Shown here: positions 1 to 8,434 of the stretch, in pieces
Layout: each line of letters begins with the position of its first letter
How positions within the stretch are numbered: the first letter of the stretch is position 1
From: Gammaproteobacteria bacterium
GTDB lineage: Bacteria; Pseudomonadota; Gammaproteobacteria; Competibacterales; Competibacteraceae
Length of the DNA: 64,000 nt
Reading direction: 5' to 3'
Assembly (NCBI GenBank): GCA_024235135.1
Contig: JACKMZ010000006.1
Span: forward strand, 124,001-188,000
Notes under the pieces: generated by a model
Databases searched by the model: none
What the model was told of the DNA's origin: nothing
Seen by the model: the letters and a program-made list of their open reading frames with translations, nothing else
Program-made: the position numbers and the translations under genes

Positions 1-196
1 ACGCATCGTTGGAGACCAACGCGGCATTCTCCAATGCCTGTGCGGCAAGGGTCTTCACGGAACCCTCGATGGCCTCGCGCAACTGATCGGTACGCGGTCT
101 GAATTCCTTCTGCAGCAGCGAACCGAAATCGTTGACTTCGATCGTTTCAGCGGCGGGTTGGGATTGAGCTTCAGCAGTCGTTGCTTCATCGGCCAT
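1..196 (-). CDS. tssC: T6SS contractile sheath large subunit TssC (partial, N-terminus only)
   Basis: About 65 N-terminal residues are visible; the gene runs off the left edge. The segment NDFGSLLQKEFRPRTDQ followed by an Ala-rich helix is the typical N-terminus of TssC/VipB, the large subunit of the T6SS sheath. In VipB this N-terminal region carries the ClpV recognition element used for sheath disassembly (family knowledge). The start ATG lies 6 bases after the tssB stop, in the usual tssA-tssB-tssC order. The assignment rests on N-terminal similarity plus context; the rest of the protein is not in the window. Confidence 0.9.
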   Translation of the reverse strand, partial: MADEATTAEAQSQPAAETIEVNDFGSLLQKEFRPRTDQLREAIEGSVKTLAAQALENAALVSNDA

Positions 197-202
197 GGCT
201 AA

Positions 203-730
203 TTACTCCTCGGCGGGCTTTTCGGACTCATCGGCTTGCGGTTTGGGCGCGGCAGCCAATGCCTGCAATAAGGCAGGGTCGTTGAGCACTTTGGTAATCA
301 GTTCCTCGGCTCCCGTCTTGCCATCCATATAGGTCAACAGATTGGACAACTGCTGGCGGGCCTGTAGCAGTTCCTTGACGCCCTCGACCCGGCTGGCCAC
401 GGCGGCGGGGGAGAAATCGTCCATACTTTCGAAGGTGAGGTCGACGCCCAACTGCCCTTCCCCCGTGATGGTATTGGGCACGCGGAACGCAACACGCGGC
501 TTCATAGCCTTCATGCGATCATCGAAGTTATCGATATCGAACTCCAGAAACTTGCGATCCGCCACCGGCGGCAGCGGATCGGTCGGCTTTCCGGACAAAT
601 CGGCCATGACGCCCATGATGAACGGTAGCTGAATTTTCTTTTCGGAACCGTAGACCTCGACGTCGTATTCGATTTGCACGCGTGGCGCCCGATTCCGGGC
701 GATGAATTTCTGACTGCTTTCTTTAGCCAT
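203..730 (-). CDS. tssB: T6SS contractile sheath small subunit TssB (VipA/ImpB)
   Basis: TssB pairs with TssC to form the cytoplasmic contractile sheath around the Hcp tube. The 175-residue protein has the usual family length and the conserved block LPFIMGVMADLSGKP near residue 35, then an ADRKFLEFDIDNFDDRM block and FESMDDFSPAAVASRV, all ImpB hallmarks. The C-terminus ends in a charged low-complexity tail. I chose the ATG at 730 over an in-frame GTG at 736 because a GAGAGGA ribosome site sits at good spacing. It is followed directly by tssC and preceded by tssA 129 bases upstream, so one transcript is likely. Confidence 0.95.
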   Translation of the reverse strand: MAKESSQKFIARNRAPRVQIEYDVEVYGSEKKIQLPFIMGVMADLSGKPTDPLPPVADRKFLEFDIDNFDDRMKAMKPRVAFRVPNTITGEGQLGVDLTFESMDDFSPAAVASRVEGVKELLQARQQLSNLLTYMDGKTGAEELITKVLNDPALLQALAAAPKPQADESEKPAEE

Positions 731-859
731 GGACACATCCTCTCGTTAAACAGCTCCGCTCATTGCGGTTACTGATTGATGATGTAATGTGGGGAAAATA
801 CTCTATACCCCAAGGCATGAATTGCGAAGAGCAACAATGACCAAAATCAACTCACCTGA

Positions 860-1930
860 TTATTCGCCATCGGGACCCCGCAGCATCTCGGCCTGCGCGA
901 CGGCATCGGGAGCCAGATCACGCAGGATTTCCAGGAAATGCTTCGATGCCAGCCGCTTGGCTCGTTGCAACAGCAACGGGACGGGACTGGACGGTTCGTA
1001 TTTGGCGTAGTAATCACAGATCTTATCCAGCATACGCACCACATCTTCACGAGTCGTGATCTCACCGACACGCACCGGGGCCATCACCACGCCGCCTTGC
1101 GCTTGAGCGGCGACTTCGCCCGGCATTCCTTCTTCCACCAAGGCTTCATCCTCCCCCACACTCGAATCCAGGCTTAAGCCACGTCGGGACAGGCGTTCCA
1201 TCAGCACTTGCTGCACTTCCTTGAGCGCGCGGATCAATTCACCCATATCCGGTGCTTGAGCCGCGCCCACCTGATCGGTGAAATAGGCGTCTATAGCCTG
1301 CACATGGCCCAAAGCCGAGCGCACCGCCAAGGCGACCGCCTTCAACTCCTCGCCATCGCATTCCATGAACGCTCCATCGATCGCGCCCATTTCCGGCACG
1401 GGTTCATCCGATCCCGTCGGCGCCGGCTGGGTTCCAGAAGCGATATCGATGTCCCGCAGGGAAATCCTCCCGAACGTTCGGACGCTCACCAGCGGGGTCT
1501 CGCGAATCCTCCGCAACGCGGTGTCCCAATCACACAATGACCCCAGGATGTTGGCGCGCATGGTTGGATCGTTGTTGTCATCCGGGTCCAGGAGCGGATG
1601 GAGTCCCTCCCAATAGTTCTGCAACCATCCTTGCAACAATTCCAGACCCTCGTTGAACCCCGCAAAACCCTGGGTTCCTAGCAAGGCACGTACCAGGTAG
1701 ACAGCCAGCCGCATATCCTTGCTGCGCCCCAACAACGGCAGCGTCTTTTTCTGGATGTCACGCCAATCCGGCTCCTCGGCCGGAATGATGGTGGCGCCGA
1801 ATTGTTGTTCGGGCTTGCCTTGAATCGCTGTTTCCAGTTCTTGGAAGGCCGGATCGTATTCCAGATCTTCGCCACAAGGGGATTCCTCGGATACGGGTTG
1901 CAGGAGTTTTTCGAGATCAATGACAGCCAT
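860..1930 (-). CDS. tssA: T6SS assembly protein TssA (ImpA family)
   Basis: TssA is a cytoplasmic cap/baseplate-associated protein that primes tube and sheath polymerisation. The 356-residue product begins MAVIDLEKLLQPVSEESPCGEDLEYDPAF, the signature of the ImpA N-terminal domain, and keeps IPAEEPDWRDIQKKTLPLLG and WLQNYWEGLHPLLDPDDNNDP. The C-terminal third (REDVVRMLDKICDYYAKYEPSSPVPLLLQRAKRL) is the short VasJ-like C-terminal region, so this is the short-class TssA. It is first in the tssABC series; about 190 bases separate it from the CoA-transferase gene upstream on the same strand. Confidence 0.93.
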   Translation of the reverse strand: MAVIDLEKLLQPVSEESPCGEDLEYDPAFQELETAIQGKPEQQFGATIIPAEEPDWRDIQKKTLPLLGRSKDMRLAVYLVRALLGTQGFAGFNEGLELLQGWLQNYWEGLHPLLDPDDNNDPTMRANILGSLCDWDTALRRIRETPLVSVRTFGRISLRDIDIASGTQPAPTGSDEPVPEMGAIDGAFMECDGEELKAVALAVRSALGHVQAIDAYFTDQVGAAQAPDMGELIRALKEVQQVLMERLSRRGLSLDSSVGEDEALVEEGMPGEVAAQAQGGVVMAPVRVGEITTREDVVRMLDKICDYYAKYEPSSPVPLLLQRAKRLASKHFLEILRDLAPDAVAQAEMLRGPDGE

Positions 1931-2117
1931 GGCTTTTTCCGATGTGATGTAATCCTGAGGATCGTATTGTTATAGCGCAGTTTTTTTACGATTTAAGGGG
2001 TTAAAGCAAGATCTTTGCGTCGCCCCTTGTGGGAAGAAACGATGAACACGGCCAGGACGCCGGCCAGCGACTTCGATCAGGATTGTTGCAGTCCGCAACA
2101 GCCGTTGCGAAGCGGTG

Positions 2118-3308
2118 TCAGATCGCTCCGATCTGCCGTAGTTGCGCAATTCTTTCGGCGCTGAAACCGGCCTGCGTCAGAATCTCTTCGCTATGCTCGC
2201 CGGGCGCCGGGGCGGGACGTTCGACGGCAAATTCGAACTCGCTGAATCGCAGTGGGAAAGCGAATTGGGTGAGGGCTCCATCCTGGGGGTGTTCGGCCTC
2301 CACGAACAGGCCGCGCGCTTCGATCTGCTCATTGCCCATGGACTCCGCCAGGGTCAATACCGGGGTCACGCAACAATCCACTCCATCGAACAGAGCCACC
2401 CAGTGAGCTTGAGGTTGGCTTTTGAAAAGGGCCGCGACTTCGGCGCGGATAGTCTCGGCCGTTGCGCCGAAGACCCAATGATGCTCGATCAGATCGGGCC
2501 GTCCCAGCGTCTGACAACACAACACCCAGAATTTTCGTTCCAGAGCGGCCACGGCCATGTACCGACCATCGGCGGTTTCATACACGCTGTAACATGGCAA
2601 CACACCCGATAGAAAATCCTCGCCCCGTGGCCGACTCCGGCCATCGGCGAGCTGCGCGATCAGAGGAAAGATCGCGTGAGCCAACAGACAATCGGTCATG
2701 GCCACATCCACGTAACGCCCCTGACCACTGCGCTGAGCGTCGATTACCGCGGCCAATATCCCCATCACGGCCCCCATCGATCCTCCCAAAAGATCGCCCA
2801 ACTGAATGTTGGGTATGGCTGGAGCCCCGCCGGCTTCGCCGATCTGGTCCGTCACCCCGGCATAACCACAGTAATTGAGATCGTGGCCGGCACGGTCCCG
2901 GTAGGGTCCGGTCTGTCCATAACCGGTAATGGCGCAATAGACGATGCGCGGATTCAAGGCTTGCACGGTTGCGTAATCGATGCCCAGCTTCGCGACCACA
3001 CCGGGCCGGAAACTTTCCACGATCACATCGGCCTTCGCGGCCAGTTCCAGGAACACCTCACGCCCGGCGCTCTGTTTGAGATCCAAGCGCAGGGCCCGCT
3101 TATTGCGATTGACCAGCAGAAACAACCAGGCGTTGGCGCCCCGCCGATCGCCCAGGGTACGGGCATAATCACCGCGGTCGGTGTCCTCGATCTTGATGAC
3201 GTCCGCCCCCATGTCCGCCAGGTGCAGGGTCGCGACCGGACCGGGTAGCAAACGCGTGAGATCCAATACTTTCAGCCCCTGCAGGGGCTTGGGCCGGGGG
3301 GTACTCAT
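2118..3308 (-). CDS. CaiB/BaiF family CoA-transferase or alpha-methylacyl-CoA racemase-like enzyme
   Basis: This 396-residue protein belongs to the family III CoA-transferase / AMACR fold. The N-terminus reads LKVLDLTRLLPGPVATLHLADMGADVIKIED. AGHDLNY (His142) and GDLLGGSMGA (Asp172) match the catalytic His and Asp regions of alpha-methylacyl-CoA racemases rather than formyl-CoA transferases, so a racemase-like role on 2-methylacyl-CoA is the better guess. Substrate cannot be read from sequence. Its start overlaps the stop of the upstream DUF1289 gene (ATGA), indicating translational coupling. It is not obviously linked to the T6SS genes downstream. Confidence 0.85.
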   Translation of the reverse strand: MSTPRPKPLQGLKVLDLTRLLPGPVATLHLADMGADVIKIEDTDRGDYARTLGDRRGANAWLFLLVNRNKRALRLDLKQSAGREVFLELAAKADVIVESFRPGVVAKLGIDYATVQALNPRIVYCAITGYGQTGPYRDRAGHDLNYCGYAGVTDQIGEAGGAPAIPNIQLGDLLGGSMGAVMGILAAVIDAQRSGQGRYVDVAMTDCLLAHAIFPLIAQLADGRSRPRGEDFLSGVLPCYSVYETADGRYMAVAALERKFWVLCCQTLGRPDLIEHHWVFGATAETIRAEVAALFKSQPQAHWVALFDGVDCCVTPVLTLAESMGNEQIEARGLFVEAEHPQDGALTQFAFPLRFSEFEFAVERPAPAPGEHSEEILTQAGFSAERIAQLRQIGAI

Positions 3309-3511
3309 GCTATGGGCTCGACGCCGTCCAGAATGCGTTCGCAGCGAACTTCAAGCTGATCTAGGACTCGTTGTTTTTCCTCTACGGAAAAACCGGACCA
3401 GCCGGCGATCTCGTCCAGGGTGCGAAAACAGCCGGCGCACAGCCCCGTACGCTGATCCAGCTCGCAGACGTCGATGCAGGGGGACGGCGGTTGGGAGGAT
3501 ACGGCAGTCAT
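3305..3511 (-). CDS. Small DUF1289-family cysteine protein
   Basis: A 68-residue protein with the DUF1289 pattern PCIDVCELDQRTGLCAGCFRT-LDEIAGW, in which four cysteines probably bind a metal or cluster. The family is widespread in proteobacteria and has no established function. An upstream in-frame GTG (3544) is possible, but the ATG at 3511 leaves the canonical short N-terminus before the first cysteine. The stop overlaps the start of the CoA-transferase gene by four bases, so the two form an operon. Confidence 0.8.
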   Translation of the reverse strand: MTAVSSQPPSPCIDVCELDQRTGLCAGCFRTLDEIAGWSGFSVEEKQRVLDQLEVRCERILDGVEPIA

Positions 3512-3614
3512 AGGCGATCCGGTCGAGGGGAACCCGCGGGCCACATTTTATCAGCCCGCGCGCAACCACGCAGTTGGCGGCCACGCCCCGTCCCGGCCGT
3601 GGCCAGGGTCCAGA

Positions 3615-4244
3615 TTACGCCGGGACGGCGGGATTCAGGCTGTAGGCGCCGGTCAGCGTGGCTTGGGCGAGGATATGCCCGGCCATGGCCTGGAGGACAT
3701 CCGGGCCGGTGAATTCGCCTTCCACGGGACAACGGGCCACATCCAAAGCGTACAGCGTGAACACGTAGTGATGCACGATGGAATCGTTCCAAGGCGGGCA
3801 GGGACCGTCGTAGCCGAAGTATTTTCCGCCCATCTGTTCGTCGCCGGCGAACCAGTCCGTGTAATTGTTGATGCCCTGCCGCGTACCCCTGGGCCCGCTC
3901 GGTCCCGGTTTGCCGCGCGCCGTCACGCCGTCGGAGAATTCGCCAGCGGCGATCTGCGCCGCCGAAGGCGGCAGATCGACCACCACCCAGTGGAAGAAAT
4001 CGACCCGAGGCAGATCGGCGGGCACCGCGCGGCCTTCCTGATTGACATCATCGGGTTTGCTGGGCACATCCGGGTCATGACAGATCAGCGCCAACGATTG
4101 CGTTCCCTCGGGCAGTTCACCCCACCCCAGGGGAGGATTGCGATTGGCGCTGAGCGTGACGTGTTGGGACGGATCGGGGGCGCCAAAAGCGAACTCGGCT
4201 GGAATAGGCTGATCGTTCTGAAGGGCTGAACTGGTCAGGCGCAT
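3615..4244 (-). CDS. YbhB/YbcL family PEBP (Raf kinase inhibitor-like) protein, copy 1
   Basis: A 209-residue phosphatidylethanolamine-binding-protein relative of the bacterial YbhB/YbcL type. The ligand-pocket motifs are visible as ALICHDPDVPSKPDDVN, DFFHWVVVDLPP and GPCPPWNDSIVHHYVFTLYALD. There is no signal peptide, so it is cytoplasmic. It lies 46 bases downstream of a second PEBP gene on the same strand, and the two are clearly related along their length, indicating a tandem duplication. The molecular function of bacterial members is poorly defined. Confidence 0.88.
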   Translation of the reverse strand: MRLTSSALQNDQPIPAEFAFGAPDPSQHVTLSANRNPPLGWGELPEGTQSLALICHDPDVPSKPDDVNQEGRAVPADLPRVDFFHWVVVDLPPSAAQIAAGEFSDGVTARGKPGPSGPRGTRQGINNYTDWFAGDEQMGGKYFGYDGPCPPWNDSIVHHYVFTLYALDVARCPVEGEFTGPDVLQAMAGHILAQATLTGAYSLNPAVPA

Positions 4245-4290
4245 GGTCAGGTTTCTCCCTCGCTAGGTTGAGCTTAATTTGAACAACATT

Positions 4291-4956
4291 TTAACCCGTT
4301 TGCGACACCCTAAGCGAGCGTCGCCACACCGTGAGCTTGGGGTTCATGCTATACACCCCGACCAAGGTGGCCGTAGCCAACACCTGCCCCTCGATGGCGT
4401 GCAGAACGTCGTAGGCCCGGAACTCGCCCTCGACCGGGCAACGCGGGATATCCAGAGCGTAAAGGGTAAACACGTAACGATGGGGAATCGAGTCGTTCCA
4501 AGGTGGACAAGGGCCGTCGTAACCGAAATATTTGCCAGCCATTTCCGGGTCCTTGGCGAACCAATCGGTGAAGTGATTGAGTCCCTGGCGGGCCCCGTGC
4601 CGAGTCTGCGGGCTTTGTTTGTCGTGGCGGCTCAGCCCTTCCGAGAATTCCCCGGCCTGGATGGCGCCCAATCCCGGATCGATATCCACCATCACCCAAT
4701 GATAGAACCGGCCCCGTGGCTGCTCGGCCGACAGCACAATGCCTTCCCGGTTGATGTCACCCAGTTGCTGGGTGGGAGCGTCCTCGTCATGGCAGATCAA
4801 GGCCAACGACTGCGTATCCTTGGGCAAACCCTCCCAAACCAGGGTGGGATTGCGGTTGGGGGCCAGGGTCAAATGCGCCTCCGGATCGGGCATGCACAGC
4901 GCGTATTCCACCGGTATGACGCCCTGATCCGGAAAGCTGGGACTGGATAACCGCAT
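4291..4956 (-). CDS. YbhB/YbcL family PEBP (Raf kinase inhibitor-like) protein, copy 2
   Basis: A 221-residue paralogue of the downstream PEBP gene, sharing MRLSSPSFPDQG at the start, ALICHDEDAPTQQLGD, FYHWVMVDIDPG and GPCPPWNDSIPHRYVFTLYALD. I chose the ATG at 4956 because a GGAGGAG ribosome site precedes it; a longer reading frame to 5010 has no such support. The C-terminus extends slightly past copy 1. It is first in the two-gene PEBP unit and is followed by the 46-base spacer to copy 1. Confidence 0.88.
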   Translation of the reverse strand: MRLSSPSFPDQGVIPVEYALCMPDPEAHLTLAPNRNPTLVWEGLPKDTQSLALICHDEDAPTQQLGDINREGIVLSAEQPRGRFYHWVMVDIDPGLGAIQAGEFSEGLSRHDKQSPQTRHGARQGLNHFTDWFAKDPEMAGKYFGYDGPCPPWNDSIPHRYVFTLYALDIPRCPVEGEFRAYDVLHAIEGQVLATATLVGVYSMNPKLTVWRRSLRVSQTG

Positions 4957-5049
4957 GATATTGTTACTCCTCCGCCGGATGGTTTTATGTTTTTCTGAAG
5001 TATAAACCACCCTGGCCCCACGGCCAGAGGAGCGCCCGGCAAGACGCGA

Positions 5050-6450
5050 TCAATCGAAAATCTTGCCGGGATTCATGATGCCATTGGGGTCGAAGACCTG
5101 CTTCATGGCCCGCATATAAGCGATTTCAGCCGCGTCCCGCGTGTAGCCCAAATACGGTTTCTTGGTCAAACCCACGCCATGTTCGGCGGAAATACTGCCT
5201 TCGTAATGCGCGATGGCGTCGAACAGCAACTGGTTGACGGTCTGGCACTTGCCCACGAAGCTGTCCATATCCAGCGCCGGCGGCTTGAGGACGTTGACAT
5301 GCAGGTTGCCGTCGCCGATATGGCCGAACCAGACCACTTCGAAATCCGGATAATGGCGGGACAACACAGCGTCCACCTCGCTTAGAAAGGCCGGCACCTG
5401 CGAAACCCTGACCGACAGATCGTTTTTATAGGGCGTATGCGAGGAAATGGACTCACTGATGCGTTCACGCAGCGCCCACAACTCGGCCGCCTGACTTTCG
5501 CTCTGACTGATGACGCCATCGGCCAGCCAGCCTTCCTCCCCGCCCTGCTCGAATACCGCCAGCGCCGCATCCAGGGTTTCTTGCGAGGTATTCTCGAACT
5601 CCACCAGCACGTAATACGGGGTCGCCGTTTCAAAAGGCCGTTGCAGGCCGTTCTTGGCCAGCACGTGGCGCAACGCCTTTTCCGAAAAGAACTCAAAGGC
5701 GTTCAGCGACAACCGGTTCTGGCAAGCGTCGAATATCGCCATGATGCCATCCAAGGCCGGCACCCCGAACAGCATGACGCTCGGCGAACGCGGCGTCGTC
5801 GTCAGCTTGAGCGTGGCTTCGACGATGAAACCCAGCGTGCCCTCGCTGCCGATGAACAAATGCCGCAGATCGTAACCGCTGGCGTTTTTCACCAGTCCCT
5901 TGTTCAGATTCAGCAGATCGCCCTTGCCGGTGACCACCTTGAGGCCCATCACCCAATCGCGGGTCAGGCCGTAGCGAATCACCTTGATGCCGCCCGCATT
6001 GGTCGCGATATTGCCGCCGATGTGACTGGAGCCGCGCGCCGCGAAATCGACCGGATAGAACAAGCCCTGAGCGCGGGCGTATTGTTGCAGGACTTCGGTG
6101 ACGACACCCGGTTGGCAGGTCACGTACCGGTCGATGGCATTGAAGGCCAGTATCCGGTTCATGCGCTCGAAGGACACCACCAGTTCGCCGTGGCTGGCCA
6201 CCGCCGCGCCACTCAAACCGGTGCGGCCGCCCGAAGGCACCAGCGCCAGTCCTTGCCGGTTGGCGTAGGCGACCAGTTGCTGCACCTGCTCCGTCGTGCC
6301 GGGGAAAACCACGGCCAGGGGCTCGGGCGGATACAAGCGCGTCCAATCCCGTCCATAATATTGCCGGCTGTCGGGGTCGCTGGCGATCTGGGCGGGGTCG
6401 AGAAAAGCCCGCAAATCCGCGAGCAGGGTATCGGAAATCACTGCATTCAT
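5050..6450 (-). CDS. FAD-linked oxidase, probable D-2-hydroxyglutarate dehydrogenase
   Basis: A 466-residue GlcD/D-LDH-type flavoprotein. The FAD-binding segment VPSGGRTGLSGAAVA lies near residue 72, and the FAD-oxidase C-terminal domain carries WFGHIGDGNLHVNVL and SAEHGVGLTKK, the metal- and substrate-binding histidine motifs. Glycolate or D-lactate dehydrogenases share the fold. The divergent serA gene 110 bases away favours D-2-hydroxyglutarate dehydrogenase: in Pseudomonas this enzyme recycles the D-2-hydroxyglutarate made by SerA and draws serine synthesis forward (established). Substrate here is inferred from that neighbourhood. Confidence 0.82.
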   Translation of the reverse strand: MNAVISDTLLADLRAFLDPAQIASDPDSRQYYGRDWTRLYPPEPLAVVFPGTTEQVQQLVAYANRQGLALVPSGGRTGLSGAAVASHGELVVSFERMNRILAFNAIDRYVTCQPGVVTEVLQQYARAQGLFYPVDFAARGSSHIGGNIATNAGGIKVIRYGLTRDWVMGLKVVTGKGDLLNLNKGLVKNASGYDLRHLFIGSEGTLGFIVEATLKLTTTPRSPSVMLFGVPALDGIMAIFDACQNRLSLNAFEFFSEKALRHVLAKNGLQRPFETATPYYVLVEFENTSQETLDAALAVFEQGGEEGWLADGVISQSESQAAELWALRERISESISSHTPYKNDLSVRVSQVPAFLSEVDAVLSRHYPDFEVVWFGHIGDGNLHVNVLKPPALDMDSFVGKCQTVNQLLFDAIAHYEGSISAEHGVGLTKKPYLGYTRDAAEIAYMRAMKQVFDPNGIMNPGKIFD

Positions 6451-6560
6451 GGCTGGCCGTCTCGGTTGGCTCTCGCAAACATTGTTTGTCGGATGTAGAC
6501 ACGGTATGTTGCCTGCCTTGGCGAACCGACATGATAGCTCAACGAAAATTCGAAACGGTG

Positions 6561-7799
6561 ATGGCGAATAAAACCTCTTTTCCCAAGCGCAATATCAAAA
6601 TCCTGCTGTTGGAAGGTCTACACCCGAGCGCGGTGGAGAGTTTCGAGGCGGACGGTTACAGCAGCATCGAGTCCCACGCCCAAGCCCTGCCGCAGGACCA
6701 ACTGATCGCCAGCATCAAGAACGCGCATCTGCTCGGTATTCGCTCGCGCACCCAGTTGCGGCCGGAAATCCTGAAACACGCCAAGAAGTTGATCGCGATC
6801 GGCTGTTATTGCATCGGCACCAACCAGGTGGATTTGGACTACGCGCAGACACAGGGTATTCCGGTGTTCAACGCGCCGTTCTCCAACACCCGCAGCGTGG
6901 CGGAACTCGTCGTGGCCGAAGCCGTGCTGATGTTGCGCGGCATTCCCGAACGAAATGCCTTGGCGCATCGGGGCGGCTGGTTGAAGTCCGCCGATGGCTC
7001 GTTCGAGGCGCGCGGCAAGAAACTCGGTATCGTCGGCTACGGCCACATTGGCACCCAGGTCGGCCTGCTCGCCGAAGCCCTGGGTATGCGGGTGTATTAC
7101 TACGACATCGAAACCAAGTTGGCGCTGGGCAACGCCGTACCGGTCAAGTCGCTCGACGAATTGCTGAAACTGGCCGACATCGTCTCCCTGCACGTACCGG
7201 AAACCCCGCAGACCCGCAACATGATCGGCGCCGCCCAATTGCAACGCATGCGGCCGGGCGCTCTGTTCATCAACGCCGCCCGCGGCACGGTAGTGGATGT
7301 GGAAGCCGTGGCGCAGGCTTTGGAGAGCGGCCATCTGGCGGGAGCCGCCTTCGACGTATTCCCCAGCGAACCGAAAGGCAACGACGACGAATTCGTATCG
7401 CCCCTGCGCCGCTTCGACAACGTGATACTCACCCCGCACATCGGCGGCAGCACCGTGGAAGCCCAGGAAAACATCGGCCGGGAAGTCACCGAGAAGTTGA
7501 TCAAATACAGCAACAACGGCTCGACGCTATCCTCGGTCAATTTCCCCGAGGTATCCCTGCCGGAACATCCCGGCAAGCGTCGCCTGCTGCATATCCATCG
7601 CAACGAACCGGGCCTGTTGTCTCAGATCAACGAGGTTTTTTCCAGCAGTCAGATGAACATCGCCGCGCAGTATCTGCAGACCAGCGGGCAAATCGGTTAT
7701 GTGGTGATCGACGTGGACGCCAACGCGGAATTCGGCCAGATGGCCTTGAAAAGGCTGCGGGAGATCAAGGGCACCATCCGTTCGCGTATCCTATACTGA
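6561..7799 (+). CDS. serA: D-3-phosphoglycerate dehydrogenase SerA
   Basis: Catalyses the first step of serine synthesis, oxidising 3-phosphoglycerate. The 412-residue product matches E. coli-type SerA length. It has the N-terminal substrate domain, the nucleotide-binding glycine loop GIVGYGHIGTQVG, the catalytic Arg region (FINAARGTVVD) and His region (LTPHIGGSTVEAQENIG), and a C-terminal ACT domain (LLHIHRNEPGLLSQINEVF) for serine feedback. The ATG at 6561 gives MANKTSFPKRNIKILLLEG, which aligns with known SerA starts; the reading frame extends upstream to 6486 without family support. It is divergent from the D2HGDH-like gene. Confidence 0.95.
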   Translation: MANKTSFPKRNIKILLLEGLHPSAVESFEADGYSSIESHAQALPQDQLIASIKNAHLLGIRSRTQLRPEILKHAKKLIAIGCYCIGTNQVDLDYAQTQGIPVFNAPFSNTRSVAELVVAEAVLMLRGIPERNALAHRGGWLKSADGSFEARGKKLGIVGYGHIGTQVGLLAEALGMRVYYYDIETKLALGNAVPVKSLDELLKLADIVSLHVPETPQTRNMIGAAQLQRMRPGALFINAARGTVVDVEAVAQALESGHLAGAAFDVFPSEPKGNDDEFVSPLRRFDNVILTPHIGGSTVEAQENIGREVTEKLIKYSNNGSTLSSVNFPEVSLPEHPGKRRLLHIHRNEPGLLSQINEVFSSSQMNIAAQYLQTSGQIGYVVIDVDANAEFGQMALKRLREIKGTIRSRILY

Positions 7800-7855
7800 C
7801 CCCCGCTCGAACCGGCGAGCGTCGGAATCCGCGTATTTTTTCAAGAGGGCAGGGC

Positions 7856-8389
7856 ATGTCGCTACGCGATCAATTGCTAAAAGCGGGCTTGGTCACTCAG
7901 GACAAAGCCCGCCAGATCGAAGCGGATGCGCGCAAGCAGGCGCATCGCGCGAAAAAGGACAAAACCGTGGGCGCTGCGGAAGCGGCGCGACAGGCGCAAG
8001 AACGTCGCCATCAGGAACAAGCGGCGGAACGCAAACGGGAACGCGACCGGCAGTTGAACCGCGAGCGTGAGCAGGAGAAACAGCGCCGTGAAGAGCAAGC
8101 CCGCATCCGGCAATTGATCGAAAGCCAGCGGTTGAACGATCCTGGCGCGGAACTGGCTTACAACTTTCTCGCCGATGGGCGCTTTATCCGCCGCGTACGC
8201 GTCACCTCCCAACAGCAGAACCAGTTGGCGGCCGGGCGTATCGGCATCGCCCGCAATACGGACGACGAATACGACTTTCCACTGCTCCCACGGGAAACGG
8301 CCATGAAACTGACGGCCATCGATCCCACGCTGATACTCGTGCTGCATCCCGAAAGCGACGGCCGGGACGGGGAAACATCGGATTCTTGA
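7856..8389 (+). CDS. DUF2058 family protein (YaiL-like)
   Basis: A 177-residue protein starting MSLRDQLLKAGLVTQDKARQIEADARKQ, the DUF2058 signature. A long, highly charged coiled-coil region rich in Arg, Glu and Gln (residues about 20-90) is followed by a conserved C-terminal part (DPGAELAYNFLADGRFIRRVRVTSQQQNQL). The family has been described as nucleoprotein- or polynucleotide-associated in annotations, but function is not established. The reading frame stays open back into serA; the ATG at 7856 after an AGAGGGCAGGG stretch is the real start. It is convergent with the M48 peptidase gene. Confidence 0.85.
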   Translation: MSLRDQLLKAGLVTQDKARQIEADARKQAHRAKKDKTVGAAEAARQAQERRHQEQAAERKRERDRQLNREREQEKQRREEQARIRQLIESQRLNDPGAELAYNFLADGRFIRRVRVTSQQQNQLAAGRIGIARNTDDEYDFPLLPRETAMKLTAIDPTLILVLHPESDGRDGETSDS

Positions 8390-8434
8390 TCGGCCGGCGC
8401 ATCGCGGCATCCGGAATTTGGCCTGCCGGAAACC

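Noticed and set aside
5437..6498. Plus-strand frame of 353 codons over the FAD oxidase
   Set aside because: Shadow of a gene with complete FAD and metal motifs on the other strand.
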